Below are positions 49,118 to 49,462 of a DNA stretch of 49,462 nt, piece by piece; the first letter of the stretch is position 1, and each line of letters opens with the position of its first letter. The notes below the pieces were generated by a model. The model was not told where the DNA came from, did no database searches, and saw only the letters and a list, made by a program, of their open reading frames with translations. This stretch comes from a virus: IMG/VR virus record IMGVR_UViG_3300017762_002752, positions 1-49,462 of that record; one strand, 5' to 3'. A program made the translations under genes and the position numbers.

Positions 49118-49338
49118 TGGCACTAGTAAGAAGTATGAGAGGTAAGGAAGTTGACATGGAGAAACTTAATCTCAAAAATGAAGAACTTCCAGCAGTTGGT
49201 AATGCTAAAGTAAATGCACGTGGCGACGAGTTAGGCGCAGGTGGAAAAATTGTTAGAACAAGAGAAGAAGTTCTATCAGATTACTATAAGCAGAATCCAA
49301 GAGCAATCAAAGAAGAAATTGTAAGTAGAAAAAAATAA
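49117..49338 (+). CDS. Small conserved-looking protein
   Basis: A 73-residue, charged protein. It contains PAVGNAKVNARGDELG near 25-40 and a Glu/Lys-rich C-terminal helix. I recall similar proteins in marine T4-like phages, without known function. The ATG overlaps the previous stop (TAATG), and it lies 22 bases before the GroES-like gene, so all three may be one early unit. Confidence 0.6.
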   Translation: MALVRSMRGKEVDMEKLNLKNEELPAVGNAKVNARGDELGAGGKIVRTREEVLSDYYKQNPRAIKEEIVSRKK

Positions 49339-49360
49339 ATTTTTAGATAGGACAAGGCAA

Positions 49361-49462
49361 ATGATCAAAGGTAAACTCACTCCCCTCCACGATGATGTTT
49401 TAGTATACGGAATGCATTTCGGTGAAACTAAAACTAAAGGCGGTATTATCATGGCCGCTGAC
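49361..49462 (+). CDS. groES: GroES/gp31-like co-chaperonin (3' end outside window)
   Basis: The first 34 residues of a gene cut by the window edge. LTPLHDDVLVYG at 6-17 and ETKTKGGIIMAA at 22-33 correspond to the N-terminal strand and mobile loop of GroES (PLHDRVIVK and ETKSAGGIVL). T4 gp31 replaces GroES so that GroEL can fold the major capsid protein; this sequence looks closer to true GroES than to gp31. ATG 49361 has an AGGAC/AAGG stretch before it. Length and domain completeness cannot be judged. Confidence 0.85.
   Translation, partial: MIKGKLTPLHDDVLVYGMHFGETKTKGGIIMAAD

Noticed and set aside
1-49462. tRNA, rRNA, integrase or transposase
   Set aside because: Nothing recognisable, and intergenic spaces are too short to hide them.

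Overview
The window reads as part of the genome of a large marine T4-like tailed phage (myovirus type) infecting a Gram-negative bacterium. Supporting signs are AT-rich, tightly packed and mostly overlapping genes, T4-type late promoters (NNTAAATA), a GroES/gp31-like co-chaperonin at the right edge, thyX, and about 13 kb of tail fibre/baseplate genes. Host KDO-type lipopolysaccharide is suggested by kdsA. I see no rRNA, tRNA, integrase, transposase or CRISPR array, and no gene-free stretch longer than about 100 bases.

Bases 1-23360 are an accessory island on alternating strands. It holds nine radical SAM proteins (two of the twitch type with an N-terminal cysteine region), eight 2-oxoglutarate/Fe(II)-type oxygenases (one fused to a cold-shock domain), a di-iron alternative oxidase, two tandem SDR proteins, a sugar-nucleotide epimerase, a QueC-like PP-loop protein, an SGNH-type protein, a methyltransferase, two kinase-fold-like proteins and several unrecognised proteins. 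Blocks converge with overlapping 3' ends and diverge from back-to-back late promoters.

Bases 23360-35500 form a metabolic/regulatory segment with early sigma70-type promoters. It contains a histone H1-like (Hc1) protein, thyX, a conserved unknown, a fibre-like structural protein, a MptE/Maf-like protein, a QueD-family protein, KdsA, a GT8-like glycosyltransferase, a eukaryotic-type phosphomannomutase, the UV endonuclease UvdE, an A-type Fe-S carrier, a small membrane protein, a Fe/Mn superoxide dismutase, a full-length IscS, IscU, and a zinc-ribbon protein.

Bases 35567-48420 are tail-fibre/structural genes. Five consecutive ones begin with the same kind of short N-terminal motif, and they carry internal beta-repeats. 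Bases 48418-49462 hold small conserved genes, a fragment resembling DNA polymerase III alpha, and the start of a GroES-like gene.

My main reading is that the phage carries an unusually iron-dependent enzyme set (nine probable [4Fe-4S] enzymes, eight mononuclear iron enzymes, one di-iron oxidase) together with its own IscS-IscU-IscA assembly genes and a superoxide dismutase. The substrate of the radical SAM/oxygenase island is unknown. A second strong signal is regulatory: at 10 late promoters the TAAATA box ends exactly 5 nt before the start codon. In T4 geometry that puts transcription start on the first base of the gene, so leaderless mRNA is predicted. Two sigma70 promoters have equivalent spacing.
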